The translations under genes were made by a program, and so were the position numbers. A stretch of DNA of 64,000 nt, from the NCBI RefSeq assembly GCF_026262505.1, contig NC_067207.1, positions 34,130,082 through 34,194,081 on the forward strand, written 5' to 3'. Origin of the DNA: Trichomonas vaginalis G3. Lineage: Eukaryota; Parabasalia; Trichomonadida; Trichomonadidae. The notes beneath the pieces were generated by a model that saw only the letters and a program-made list of their open reading frames with translations, did no database searches and was not told the origin of the DNA. Every line of letters begins with the position of its first letter. Position 1 is the first letter of the stretch. Shown piece by piece: positions 27,248 to 35,720 of the stretch.

Positions 27248-28162
27248 ATGTTAGCAACAACAGCACCAAACTCGTTAGTCATGAACCCAACATCTATGTT
27301 AGTAGAGATGAAAAGCTTCATTCCTTCTTCATATACTTTCGAAACAGAAATCCAGAAGATAAAGCAAGAACTTTTAACAAATAATTTAGACTGTAGTGCG
27401 AAAGATGAAACAAATGAACAGTATCTTTATGAAATGCAGGACATTATTGACCATTTACCTAAACTACCTGAAATCAACAACAAAAAGCTCACTATTCCAG
27501 AATTCGATGAAATAGAAGTCAAAGCAACTGACTCAGTAGAAATAAAGAAGTTCATACGTAAGGTTAACTATGAGTTTCTTGGATTTCATTGCAACCACAA
27601 AGTTATGGACAAAGATTGCGATATGGTATATAAAAATGTTTCTGACATATACAAATCTGAAGAATTTAAGACCTACGACAACTTTGTTTCGTTAGTTGCA
27701 AAATGTGTATGGCAGATAAGAGATAAAGATAAAAGAGGTAAGGTATGGAACGAACAGATAAAACCAGTAACTTTTGAGTTAAAGAAAACCATTGACGCCT
27801 TAGTCATACTTGCAGGTAAGATTTCAATGTACAATGCTAAAATGAACCCACAATGTTCAAAATGTAAAGCAGCAATGAGGAAATATAACTATTCTGTCAA
27901 AGAGATAGAACGTATGCGAAACGACTATGCTGACTTAAAGAAAGAAGCAGAGAAACCAGCAGAAGATAAAATGGACATGTTGACATTTCTAAACAAAAAC
28001 TATCCAACAGCAGAAGATTTCCTTCTTTCAGATGTCAAGAAGAAGTATAAAGAAACCTTCGGCATAGTTAAAACATTCGATGTACTAAAAGAAGAAATAG
28101 AAGCTACGAAATTGTTTAGGATTTCAAATATACATCATACAATTCATGTAAAACGCTTATAA
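27248..28162 (+). CDS. Maverick protein of unknown function, 304 aa
   Basis: The ATG at 27248 (MLATTAPNSLVMNPTS) immediately follows the TGTAAGAAC leader. Mostly helical and Lys/Glu-rich. Residues near 205-215 contain CSKCKAAMRKY, a CxxC pair that might be half of a zinc site. The C-terminus is a long helix (FDVLKEEIEATKLF). Its last codons and 3' flank are duplicated at 28324-28411. No family recognised. It lies in the regulator/replication block. Confidence 0.6.
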   Translation: MLATTAPNSLVMNPTSMLVEMKSFIPSSYTFETEIQKIKQELLTNNLDCSAKDETNEQYLYEMQDIIDHLPKLPEINNKKLTIPEFDEIEVKATDSVEIKKFIRKVNYEFLGFHCNHKVMDKDCDMVYKNVSDIYKSEEFKTYDNFVSLVAKCVWQIRDKDKRGKVWNEQIKPVTFELKKTIDALVILAGKISMYNAKMNPQCSKCKAAMRKYNYSVKEIERMRNDYADLKKEAEKPAEDKMDMLTFLNKNYPTAEDFLLSDVKKKYKETFGIVKTFDVLKEEIEATKLFRISNIHHTIHVKRL

Positions 28163-28169
28163 AATAACA

Positions 28170-28229
28170 GGTGAAAAAAGAGGTGAAAAAAGAGGTGAAA
28201 TCTCACCTCTTCACCTAAACATTATTTTT
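28170..28229 (+). repeat. Multi-word hairpin, copy 6
   Basis: GGTGAA, AAAAGA, GGTGAA, AAAAGA, GGTGA, AATC, TCACC, TCTT, CACC, then TAAACATTATTTTT. It starts 8 bases after the stop of the 304-aa gene. Confidence 0.7.
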
Positions 28230-28351
28230 GCTGAATTCAGCAACAAAATTCTGAGTAAAATTCTGAGTAAAATGGCTTGTGTCAAACCGTTGAGTTTTCA
28301 CAAAATTTAAAAAATAACGTTTACCATGTGAAACGCTTATAAAATAACTGA

Positions 28352-28411
28352 GGTGAAAAAAGAGGTGAAAAAAGAGGTGAAATCTCACCTCTTCACCTAA
28401 AATATATTTTT
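28352..28411 (+). repeat. Multi-word hairpin, copy 7
   Basis: Same words as copy 6 but with tail TAAAATATATTTTT. It is preceded by a second copy of the 3' end of the upstream gene (GTGAAACGCTTATAAAATAA), so the gene end and hairpin were duplicated together. Confidence 0.7.
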
Positions 28412-28584
28412 GCTGAAAAAATGACCAAATTTCATGATATAACTGTATTTTTTTGACGAAGAGAACTTTTACACTTCGTAAAAAAATTCTATGAAATCAT
28501 ATCTTTTATACAAGATAGAAAAAATAAAATTAAAGTTAGTTTTATTTTTTTTTTATTTTTTTATTTTGTATGTAAGAACAGGAA

Positions 28585-29199
28585 ATGTTAAACATTGAGT
28601 TTGAAACAGTTAGAAAGATAGACAATAACACCAAAGTGGTTAGAATAGGTGATTTAAACGTAAGATACTCAAAGAAATACAACAAATATTCTTTGTCAGA
28701 CATTATATCTCCATCTGGAAAGAAAACATCCCACGACTGGGTTAGAATTGCTTCTACTCAGAAAATTTTGACAAGAAATCCTGAGCTTTTGATATCGGTA
28801 AGATTTCATGGAACTACAGCATATCTCATTGACAAAAGTCTTATACCAGTAGTTTTGTTATGGGTAGACCCAGTTGTTGGATATAATTTCATAACATATG
28901 GTTCGTTCGATACGGAACGTTGCAGTGAAGGCTTACTTTACATCGTTCAGAAACCGAAGGACTTCAATACAAAGAGATATAAGATAGGAAGAACATATAA
29001 TATAAGTAGTAGATATGACTCTACAGTCAATAGAGTTAAGGTTGTGTTTGTAAATGATATGAGAGCTGCAGAAACAGAACTACTTGAAAAGTTTGAGAAG
29101 ATGTATGGTGCTCCCACGAAAGGTAAAGAAACGTTTGAAGTAGATGAGATAGATAAAGCTATAAAATTATTTGACGAAGTTGCTGAAAAATACATGTAA
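28585..29199 (+). CDS. T5orf172/GIY-YIG-like protein with N-terminal DNA-binding region
   Basis: 204 residues. The N-terminal 105 residues resemble a divergent KilA-N/MSV199-like region (NVRYSKKYNKYSLSDI). The C-terminal domain from about residue 112 has the T5orf172 pattern: GLLYIVQKP, KRYKIGRTYNISSRY, and AAETELLEKFEKMYG with a closing ETFEV. This is a degenerate GIY-YIG nuclease fold common in phage and NCLDV regulators, often fused to KilA-N. Nuclease activity is uncertain. It lies between the two KilA-N genes, with the same leader (TGTAAGAACAGGAA). Confidence 0.7.
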   Translation: MLNIEFETVRKIDNNTKVVRIGDLNVRYSKKYNKYSLSDIISPSGKKTSHDWVRIASTQKILTRNPELLISVRFHGTTAYLIDKSLIPVVLLWVDPVVGYNFITYGSFDTERCSEGLLYIVQKPKDFNTKRYKIGRTYNISSRYDSTVNRVKVVFVNDMRAAETELLEKFEKMYGAPTKGKETFEVDEIDKAIKLFDEVAEKYM

Positions 29200-29287
29200 A
29201 GCGTTTATTTTTGGTCTTTTATACAAGATAGAAAATAAAGTTAGTTTTATTTTTATTTATTTTTTTATTTTGTATGTAAAGACAGAT

Positions 29288-30115
29288 ATGTCAACAACAG
29301 AGAACACAACAACAGTTATAGTCCATGAAGCTATAAATGAAGAATACGAGTACATACAGTTTAACAAACAACTCCGTCTCATTCGTTCGGTCAAAGACGA
29401 TATGTACCAAATGCAAAGTATTTTGAATACTCTTCGTTCTACAAAGCAAGCATACCATTGGTTTGAAAACCAACAGACAAAAGAACTTTTAGAAGAATTT
29501 CCTCATATGTTTGCTACCCTCGGAAAACCGAGGGTAGAGATTCCGTACGAAAATCGCAAGAATTTGGCTCCTGGTTTGAGAGGTTGGTATGTACATAGAC
29601 TTCTTGTAAATGCTGTTGCAATGTGGGCGTCACCTCGCTATGCTTGTTATATTTTCATGATGTTAGATGAAATTCATAGACAAGAACGTGAAGAGATGGA
29701 AAAGAAACTTCAAGCAAAAGATGAAGTCATTGAAGCAAAAGACAAAAGCATTCAGAAAAGAATACCACGTTCGGTACCAAAAGGAAAGGAAAAGAACTAT
29801 AAGTATATGATTTATACTGAAGAGATGGAAAATGAAGAAGACAGAGATATGGTTATGTTGCATTTAGTCAGAAGAAACAACAAAAGCTTTTACGACCTTG
29901 CTAAGATTTACAAATCTGACAGAAATTGGTTCTATCGCGAAAACTTACCGATTTCAATGACTCCAAATGAAGATGTGAAACAAATAGTTCAAGATACGTT
30001 ACCTCAAACACACTATGATATTAAAGGTTGTACAATACTTACATTCAAAGAAGATTTACCATTGTTAAAGGAAAAAATAACAGAGTATTTTGACAACTTC
30101 AAAGAGGAAGAGTAA
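29288..30115 (+). CDS. KilA-N domain protein 2 with C-terminal domain
   Basis: 275 residues from ATG at 29288 (MSTTENTTT), placed by the upstream leader. KilA-N is recognisable from LRGWYVHRLLVNAVAMWASPRYACYIFMMLDEI; the usual N-terminal YVNATK motif is missing, so it is divergent. Then comes a coiled coil (REEMEKKLQAKDEVIEAKDKS) and a C-terminal region (KNYKYMIYTEEMENEEDRDMV) like the DUF3627-type tails of viral KilA-N proteins. A perfect 10-bp hairpin with AAAA loop lies in the coding sequence at 29514-29537. Probable regulator. Confidence 0.75.
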   Translation: MSTTENTTTVIVHEAINEEYEYIQFNKQLRLIRSVKDDMYQMQSILNTLRSTKQAYHWFENQQTKELLEEFPHMFATLGKPRVEIPYENRKNLAPGLRGWYVHRLLVNAVAMWASPRYACYIFMMLDEIHRQEREEMEKKLQAKDEVIEAKDKSIQKRIPRSVPKGKEKNYKYMIYTEEMENEEDRDMVMLHLVRRNNKSFYDLAKIYKSDRNWFYRENLPISMTPNEDVKQIVQDTLPQTHYDIKGCTILTFKEDLPLLKEKITEYFDNFKEEE

Positions 30116-30167
30116 ATGAACCATTTATTTTTCAGGCAATTGCCTCGTCAAATCCTTCTGGCATTCC

Positions 30168-30440
30168 GAGTCCTTCCTTCCGACAGAAAAAGTTTTTCCT
30201 TCCGACAGAAAAAGTTCTTCCTTCCAACAAGAAAAAAATTTCCCGACAACTGGAAAAAAATTTCCTGTTGTTCGTCCGTAAACCATTCAAATTTTCGAAA
30301 ATTGAGAACTTTTTGGTCGAACTTCAGAAAAAGTTTTTCCTTCCGACAGAAAAAGTTTTTCCTTCCGACAGAAAAAGTTTTTCCTTCCGACAGAAAAAGT
30401 TTTTCCTTCCAACAGGAAAAGTCCTTCCTTCCGACAGGAC
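30168..30440. repeat. 22-bp minisatellite
   Basis: Repeats of TTCCGACAGAAAAAGTTTTTCC, some as TTCCAACAAG variants, interrupted at about 30240-30330 by unique sequence. It ends in CACAAACGA before ATGTCCGACGT at 30447. Period 22 shifts the frame at each copy, so ORFs across it are not coding. Confidence 0.85.
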
Positions 30441-30446
30441 ACAAAC

Positions 30447-30637
30447 GAATGTCCGACGTTCCTCTTCCTGAATGTCTTCCCAAGCCAGAAGAACCGACAG
30501 CCCCAGCACCACAACAGACTATGACTCAAACTCTTTATTTTTCAAGCTTGACTTTTTACAATTTGAACTTTGTTTGCGTAGATATGAATTCTGAAAGAAG
30601 TATGAGGGTCTTGTATGACTTTGTACTTCTCCCATAG
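30447..30637 (+). CDS. Possible short protein, doubtful
   Basis: MSDVPLPECLPKPEEPTAPA and onward, 63 codons, overlapping the 3' end of the packaging ATPase on the other strand. The first 30 residues look protein-like (proline/glutamate rich). The rest is antisense to the ATPase and probably not coding. It shares the start ATGTCCGACGT with a fragment at 26270 after the other minisatellite. Confidence 0.25.
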
Positions 30638-31417
30638 TTCATGTCTGTCAAACTTACCTGCCATGGACTCTTTCATAAGTTCCATGAAATCGTCTTCGGA
30701 CAATCCAGGGAAAAGTATAATGTCAGTAAGTATTCTTTTAACATCCTTACTTAAACTCTTTGCTGTCTGTACACAAATGACAACAGAGATGTTAAAGTGT
30801 CTGAGCTTCTTAAGAATTCGACACATGTCTTGTTCTCTATTCTTTAACAAAGGATGAGAAGCAAAGTCATCTAAGATAAGAAGACATCTATGAGGGTATG
30901 TCTTCCAATCGTAAGATTGCAATTTCTTCGAAAGGTACTCAATCTCTTTCTGTTTGTTTCTGAAGTGGTGTTTGTCTAATATTCTCTGCATTTCCTCATT
31001 TGGGTCTTTAAACTTTGAATTGACATACTCATTTATAGCATTATACTTCAAAACTCTTCTTTGGTACTTCTTTATCCAATCTAACAACTCAGTATCCTTT
31101 ATACATACTAACTTAGACTTCTTTATAATATCTTTGAACGAATTGACGGTTTGGTCAAATAGACCAGAAGTCGAACAAATAACAACTAACTCATAGAATG
31201 GGTTCTTCTCATCTAGTTCTTGTTGTTGTGCAGCCATTTTAAGATAAGTGAAAGTCTTACCCGACCCAGGTGGTGCAATTAGACCTGTTATACCATTCTG
31301 AGCAAATAAGAACTTGTCATGTATAGGCTTTATCTGAGCATTTTCTAACTTCCTCTTGTTCTTGTTTAAAACATTCTCAAATTTCTTGTCAATGTCAGCA
31401 AACTTTTTTTCTAACAT
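30542..31417 (-). CDS. FtsK/HerA-type DNA-packaging ATPase
   Basis: 291 residues from ATG at 31417 (MLEKKFADIDKK). The frame is open upstream but overlaps the divergent gene, so this ATG is preferred; its leader is TTTTTCTAAAAAT. Walker A is APPGSGKT (about residue 50-57), Walker B CLLILDDFA, followed by VVICVQTAKSLSKDVKR, a sensor-like Gln. This is the A32/FtsK-HerA ATPase of Polintons and NCLDVs that drives genome packaging into the capsid. It is homologous to the ATPase of element C. Confidence 0.8.
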   Translation of the reverse strand: MLEKKFADIDKKFENVLNKNKRKLENAQIKPIHDKFLFAQNGITGLIAPPGSGKTFTYLKMAAQQQELDEKNPFYELVVICSTSGLFDQTVNSFKDIIKKSKLVCIKDTELLDWIKKYQRRVLKYNAINEYVNSKFKDPNEEMQRILDKHHFRNKQKEIEYLSKKLQSYDWKTYPHRCLLILDDFASHPLLKNREQDMCRILKKLRHFNISVVICVQTAKSLSKDVKRILTDIILFPGLSEDDFMELMKESMAGKFDRHELWEKYKVIQDPHTSFRIHIYANKVQIVKSQA

Positions 31418-31453
31418 ATTTTTAGAAAAATTAAAATTTTTATCTTTTTGAAA
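31418..31453. promoter_or_regulatory. 36-bp divergent spacer, ATPase and 152-aa gene
   Basis: A/T-only apart from two or three bases, and the only sequence between two divergent ATGs. It includes TTTTTCTAAAAAT on the ATPase side. Bidirectional promoter inferred from position. Confidence 0.4.
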
Positions 31454-31912
31454 ATGTCTAGCGATTTCGCTATCTATATTCGAGACAAACTTTTCGACAG
31501 CAAAACATCTGTCGACCATAAAATCTTACATAGTGTAAACAAGAAAGGTGAATTTGTTCTAAAGTTCTGTTTCTGGGAATATGACAAGAACCATAAAACA
31601 TTAGGCAGAGAAGTCTTTAAGTTTGTCAATGACAGACTTGTTGACAGAGATGACGCCGATTGGAGAGATGAAGTCCAACAAAAGTTCTTAGAATGCAAAG
31701 AAGACACATGCGCTGTTCTTGAAGATGAAATAGAAAACAGAATAGATGAGCTATTAAAGGACAAAGAACTTTTACATAAATATGGTTCGGAGAAATTTGA
31801 CATAACTCCACCAGAGAAGAAGAAGAAGAAGAGAGAAAAGAAAGAAAAGAAAGTAGAAGAAGAGAAAAAAGAACCTGAACCAGTTCCAGAGAAAAAGAAA
31901 TTTGACATGTAA
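31454..31912 (+). CDS. Maverick protein, 152 aa, with charged tail
   Basis: ATG at 31454 (MSSDFAIYIRDKLFDSK). The N-terminal ~115 residues are mixed alpha/beta (GEFVLKFCFWEYDKN). The C-terminal 35 residues are almost only Lys, Glu and Pro (KKKKKREKKEKK). Unknown family. It converges with the next minus-strand gene, 16 bp apart. Confidence 0.6.
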   Translation: MSSDFAIYIRDKLFDSKTSVDHKILHSVNKKGEFVLKFCFWEYDKNHKTLGREVFKFVNDRLVDRDDADWRDEVQQKFLECKEDTCAVLEDEIENRIDELLKDKELLHKYGSEKFDITPPEKKKKKREKKEKKVEEEKKEPEPVPEKKKFDM

Positions 31913-31928
31913 AAATAAAATTTTATTT

Positions 31929-32351
31929 TTAGAACATTTCTGGGTCAATGTCAATGTTCTCTTCCTCTTTAGGAGTAAACACTGGCTTAGACTCTAAAAT
32001 CTTTTTACCCAATTTACCTTGAACTTCAACTATCTTAGACTCATAATATTCATAGTCGTCTGTCTTCTTTGGTTCATAAGGTATAACAAGTTTGTATGCT
32101 TTGCCTTCTTTAAGGTTTGAAAACCTTCTGTCAAAATTTTCTTTGACTGCTAACAAACCTTCTATGTCTAAGTCTTCAAATTTCGCACCACTTTTTTAGT
32201 CACAATAGCAAACTTAACTGGTTCGATGTTCCAAACTTTGTCAAATGTAGACTTTTCAAAATGGTAGAAGTAAACATTCAAATAGCGAATGTGGTCTAGT
32301 TCTTTCTTTGACTTCTGTCATGTACTTGTTGACTGAAATATATTTCGTCAT
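31929..32351 (-). pseudogene. Maverick protein of unknown function, two frameshifts
   Basis: ATG at 32351 (MTKYISVNKYMTEVKER). The frame changes near 32300 (HIRYLNVYFYHFEKSTFDKVWNI) and near 32195 (KFEDLDIEGLLAVKENF). It ends KEEENIDIDPEMF. About 140 residues if the shifts are errors. Family not recognised; it might be a ssDNA-binding or processivity-type replication protein given its place beside the helicase, but nothing in the sequence proves it. Confidence 0.5.
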
Positions 32352-32386
32352 CTTTTCTATCGGATAAAAAAATATTTTTTTTAAAT

Positions 32387-33623
32387 TTACTCAGAAAAAT
32401 TTTTCTTTGTATATACGCCGTTCTGAACATCTAAAAGATTTTTGACATTTGCCAAGAATGTACGTTTAGAAGCTGCCATATAACCATACTCTTGACAATA
32501 TTGTTTATATGAATCGTACAATGACCTTTCATCTAAACACTCAAAGTTAGTCTCATCTATAAACAGTTCATATACACTCTTGTTTGCTTCTAAACAATGT
32601 TTGTCTTTCTTCGGTATGTGGAATTTGTCTTGGATTGAACTTTGAAATATCTAATGTCATGAAATATGAGAACAAGTGGTTGTAAAAGTCAGATGTCAAA
32701 GTTTCTGACAAAGCGTCAAAATATTCTGTATCTTGCATATGAGAATCTGACGTTCTGACAACTACATATCTTCTGTCAGAACTTTCTAACTTCATCGGAA
32801 CAACATTGTTTGAAACCATGACGAAGTTTGCAACATTTTCACAAACTCTTTGGTCTTTATATTTTCTTTCAACAACTCCAACTTTGTCTGTTATAAGACT
32901 CTTCAAAGCATCTGAGTTTAAAACTTTTGTTGTATCTATACTTTGAAGTTCGTTACATACTATAAGTTTCATATTCTCTATTGAAGAGTTAAATTTACCG
33001 CAGATGTTTTCTATGTTTGTCATATTAGGGTTCGAATAGCCCTCTAACAGTTTGCATAAGATATCTGTAAAGAAAGTGTTCTTACCTGTTCCTTGTTTTC
33101 CAATTATGATGAGAGCAGTTTCATTTTTAGCACTTGGATGTTGTAAGATGTTTGCAAACCAACATAAGATATACTCATAAACCTTTTCGTTTCCATTGCA
33201 TATAATTTCTTTGACATGGTCTAACCAAGCTTCTATAATATTTTCTTTCCATTCTACTTGTTCATATTTATATCCAGTGAAGATAGAATAGAAGTTTGGA
33301 GAAGGTGTATAGAACTTTATACCTCGAACTGAAAAATCTTCAAGTTTTGACAATAAGATATCCCAAGCATCTAACATCTTCATGCCAACTTGTACGACTT
33401 TTATTTTCTTAAGTTTCTGTTTACATTCTTGTTCTGAAACTATTGTCGCTTTAGGTTTGTTAAAGACTACATCCCATTCTTTCATGACATAACATTCTGG
33501 GGCAGAGTCAACATAAATGACTAAACGTTTCAAATTCTCGACTGCTTTGTTATAGTCTCTAAATGGACACATATTTCTGAAGGCTTGGAAGTCATAAAAA
33601 TCTGAAACATCTATTCTGTACAT
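32387..33623 (-). pseudogene. Superfamily 3 (D5-like) helicase, one frameshift
   Basis: ATG at 33623 (MYRIDVSDFYDF) after the T-rich leader. SF3 core: Walker A IIIGKQGTGKN, Walker B-like LIVCNELQSID, motif C NFVMVSNN, and an arginine finger region SSDRRYVVV. After HTEE near 32610 one extra A shifts the frame; in the next frame the protein continues to LLDVQNGVYTKKNFSE and a stop at 32387, giving the winged-helix-like tail of D5 helicases. The core is intact, so the protein may act if the shift is a sequencing error. Role: replicative helicase. Confidence 0.75.
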
Positions 33624-33650
33624 TTTTATAAAAATAAAAAAAAATATTTT

Positions 33651-34462
33651 TTTTATTTCTTGACTTTGTTGTTGCATTTGTTCCATTTGTTGCATTTGTT
33701 GTTCTTGAGCTATTTGTTGTTGAAGTTGTTCTTGTAATACAATACTTTCACCAGTTGCATCTTCCAATTCGAAACTTTCTGCCGTCATTGACAAATACAT
33801 AGGACATAAAAGTTTTACAGGAACAAAGTTTGCGTCAACTAAGGTTAAGTTTATGTTTGCTAAAGTGTTTGAGTTTACTAAAGCTGAAAATTCTGCATTC
33901 GAATGAACAATAGGCAACCAGCAGAGAAAGTTTGTTTTATACGCATGAGTATCTTTTGGTCATAGTAGTTTCTGTCGACATTCGAATAGCACTTTGAACC
34001 TAAGTTTGAAACAATATATAAAATAGGTGTACTTAAAGTCAATGGAACAGACATTCCTTGTATTGACACCTTTTCCTGTTATAGGAAACTGTTGGTAGTA
34101 AAAACCAGATATAAGTTTTGTATTATAGCTCATATCGTTTTATACTAAACTCAGTCGGACATCCAAACATAATGAAACCTGCTCTAGTTGCAGCACATGT
34201 TTACATCCGTCCTTAAAGTATTAAATAAGTCAACAAAACCTGTTGGTGGTATATCTGAGTAAGTATCTTCAAAGGAGTATTTTTTACCATTCACAACAAT
34301 AAAATCTTCTGGTGTCAAAAGAGCAAAACAGGCTTTAGTCGTCATCGTGTTTAAGGTCAGTTTACAATATCGTCCTTGAGGACTTTGTAAGTTTGTTGTT
34401 ATAGAATTATATGACTCAGGGTTTTTAGTCGTAATAGTATAAACCACTATGTCTTCTGCCAT
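33651..34462 (-). pseudogene. Probable minor capsid (penton) protein, several frameshifts
   Basis: ATG at 34462 (MAEDIVVYTITTKNPES). Readable pieces over at least four frames: LTLNTMTTKACFALLTPEDF; TRAGFIMFGCPTEFSIKRY; SYNTKLISGFYYQQFPITGK; VPLTLSTPILYIVSNLGSKC; IVHSNAEFSALVNSN; LVDANFVPVKLLCPMYLSM; then a Q-rich tail. The beta-rich pattern, the ILYIVSNL and DANFVPV segments and the position next to the capsid cluster resemble Polinton minor capsid (single jelly-roll) proteins. The assignment is by pattern and context; a structure prediction of the joined frames would test it. Confidence 0.5.
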
Positions 34463-34472
34463 TTTTATATAT

Positions 34473-34693
34473 TTAAAAGTTTTTCTGAAAGTAGAGAAGA
34501 ACTTCATCTAAACTTTCACATGGCGTTTCTTGAAGTTCTCTGTCTAGAAGTTCAAATATTTTGTAAAGACATAGAACTTTCCTTGTCTACACGAACAAAC
34601 AAAACAGGGTCTTTTATCGTTCAAAAAAAGTCCTTTACATGAAATAAAGTCTATATTGTTTTTCTTCAAACATCTTTCAAGAAGTTTTGACAT
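34473..34693 (-). pseudogene. Short Cys-containing Maverick protein, one frameshift
   Basis: ATG at 34693 (MSKLLERCLKKNNIDF), then KGLFLNDKRPCFVCSCRQGKF with a CxxCxC cluster. A shift near 34560 leads to ELLDRELQETPCESLDEVLLYF and a stop at 34473. About 73 residues in total. Unknown; possibly a small zinc protein. Confidence 0.45.
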
Positions 34694-34733
34694 TTTTACT
34701 TAGCAAGTAAATTTTAATGAAATGTTGTGGTCG

Positions 34734-35282
34734 TCAAATATTTTTTATGACGTCTGGGAAACTATATTTTAAGTTCAACGTTTCACCTCCTTTCATAACG
34801 TATATCTTGTCAATGACATTATATGAAACACCACAGCAAGCAATGTCGGGTTCTATTTCTTTGATGTTTATATCGTCTGCCTCTGTCAAAAGTTTCAATA
34901 GTTCTTTCAAAACTTCATGAGGTGCGATGACATATGAGTTCACTTTTACAGGGTTGTGTTCGACCAAGTTTAACATTATACCCAAAGCCTGACAAATCTT
35001 CTCCTGAGTTTTAAGTTTGTCTTTAAGTTGTTGGTAGTCGTTTCGAATATCTGCAACAGAACTTAAGTCTCTGCTAACTTCAGGGTATGTTGGTTGTTCT
35101 TTTACAGGAACTATTGTTATACCATCTTGGTCTTCGTATGGTTTCCCCACTTCAACATCTCTTTCTTTGACATTGACAACAACACTTTGACTGTTTGTTT
35201 GAGTTGGTGAATTTAACTTCACATCTGCCACCGCCATTAAACCTTTTGAAACACTCACGCTTCTATTTTTCGGAAATGACAT
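34734..35282 (-). CDS. Maverick protein, 182 aa, unknown
   Basis: ATG at 35282 (MSFPKNRSVSVSKG); the upstream open frame overlaps the divergent gene and is not used. The N-terminal 80 residues are polar and low-complexity. A coiled coil (NDYQQLKDKLKTQEKICQAL) follows, and then a C-terminal alpha/beta region ending YSFPDVIKNI. Unknown family. Divergent to 35301 with an 18-bp spacer. Confidence 0.6.
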   Translation of the reverse strand: MSFPKNRSVSVSKGLMAVADVKLNSPTQTNSQSVVVNVKERDVEVGKPYEDQDGITIVPVKEQPTYPEVSRDLSSVADIRNDYQQLKDKLKTQEKICQALGIMLNLVEHNPVKVNSYVIAPHEVLKELLKLLTEADDINIKEIEPDIACCGVSYNVIDKIYVMKGGETLNLKYSFPDVIKNI

Positions 35283-35300
35283 TTTACTTCGAATAAAAAT
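35283..35300. promoter_or_regulatory. 18-bp divergent spacer with TTCGAA core
   Basis: TTTACTTCGAATAAAAAT between two divergent ATGs. It has the same length and A/T setting as the fibre spacer (TCTAGA core), again with a 6-bp palindrome in the middle. Confidence 0.4.
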
Positions 35301-35720
35301 ATGGACGTATTTGAGTATCTCTTCGAATTGAAGCAAAACAAAGTTTACACACACAAACAATACAAGTTCATTGACAGAGTAGTTCTTTACACAAACAATG
35401 GAAAATGTTATAGAATAGCAGTCTTTGCTGAACCAAAATATTTTCATAAAGCAAAGAAAGTTGGTATAACCGAGATGGTGAAAGTTCTTGAAGCAGACAA
35501 AAATATAGCAACAAAACTGACCGATATTTCTAAAGGAAAGTTTATAATACAATTTTATGTCAAAACAGGCGTACTGTCAATATTTGACGGAGAGAAGTCA
35601 GTTCAAGAACAACTTACTGACCTGCTGCCAAAATCTGCTCGATGGAAGCTGTCGTTATGCCAATCTGAGGAGCCCCAGCAGGTTTCATCGAACGAATCTT
35701 CAAAAGAGCATCTTCCGTGA
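35301..35720 (+). CDS. Maverick protein, 139 aa, 3' end overlaps capsid gene
   Basis: ATG at 35301 (MDVFEYLFELKQNKVYTHKQ). It is basic and beta-rich in the first 90 residues. The last ~35 residues (from about LLPKSARWKLSL) are antisense to the 3' end of the major capsid gene and look non-native, so the true end may lie near 35615 and be lost by a small frameshift. Unknown function. Confidence 0.5.
   Translation: MDVFEYLFELKQNKVYTHKQYKFIDRVVLYTNNGKCYRIAVFAEPKYFHKAKKVGITEMVKVLEADKNIATKLTDISKGKFIIQFYVKTGVLSIFDGEKSVQEQLTDLLPKSARWKLSLCQSEEPQQVSSNESSKEHLP

Noticed and set aside
30148..30529. Overlapping ORFs on both strands in the 22-bp minisatellite
   Set aside because: The frame changes in every unit and several frames are open by chance.
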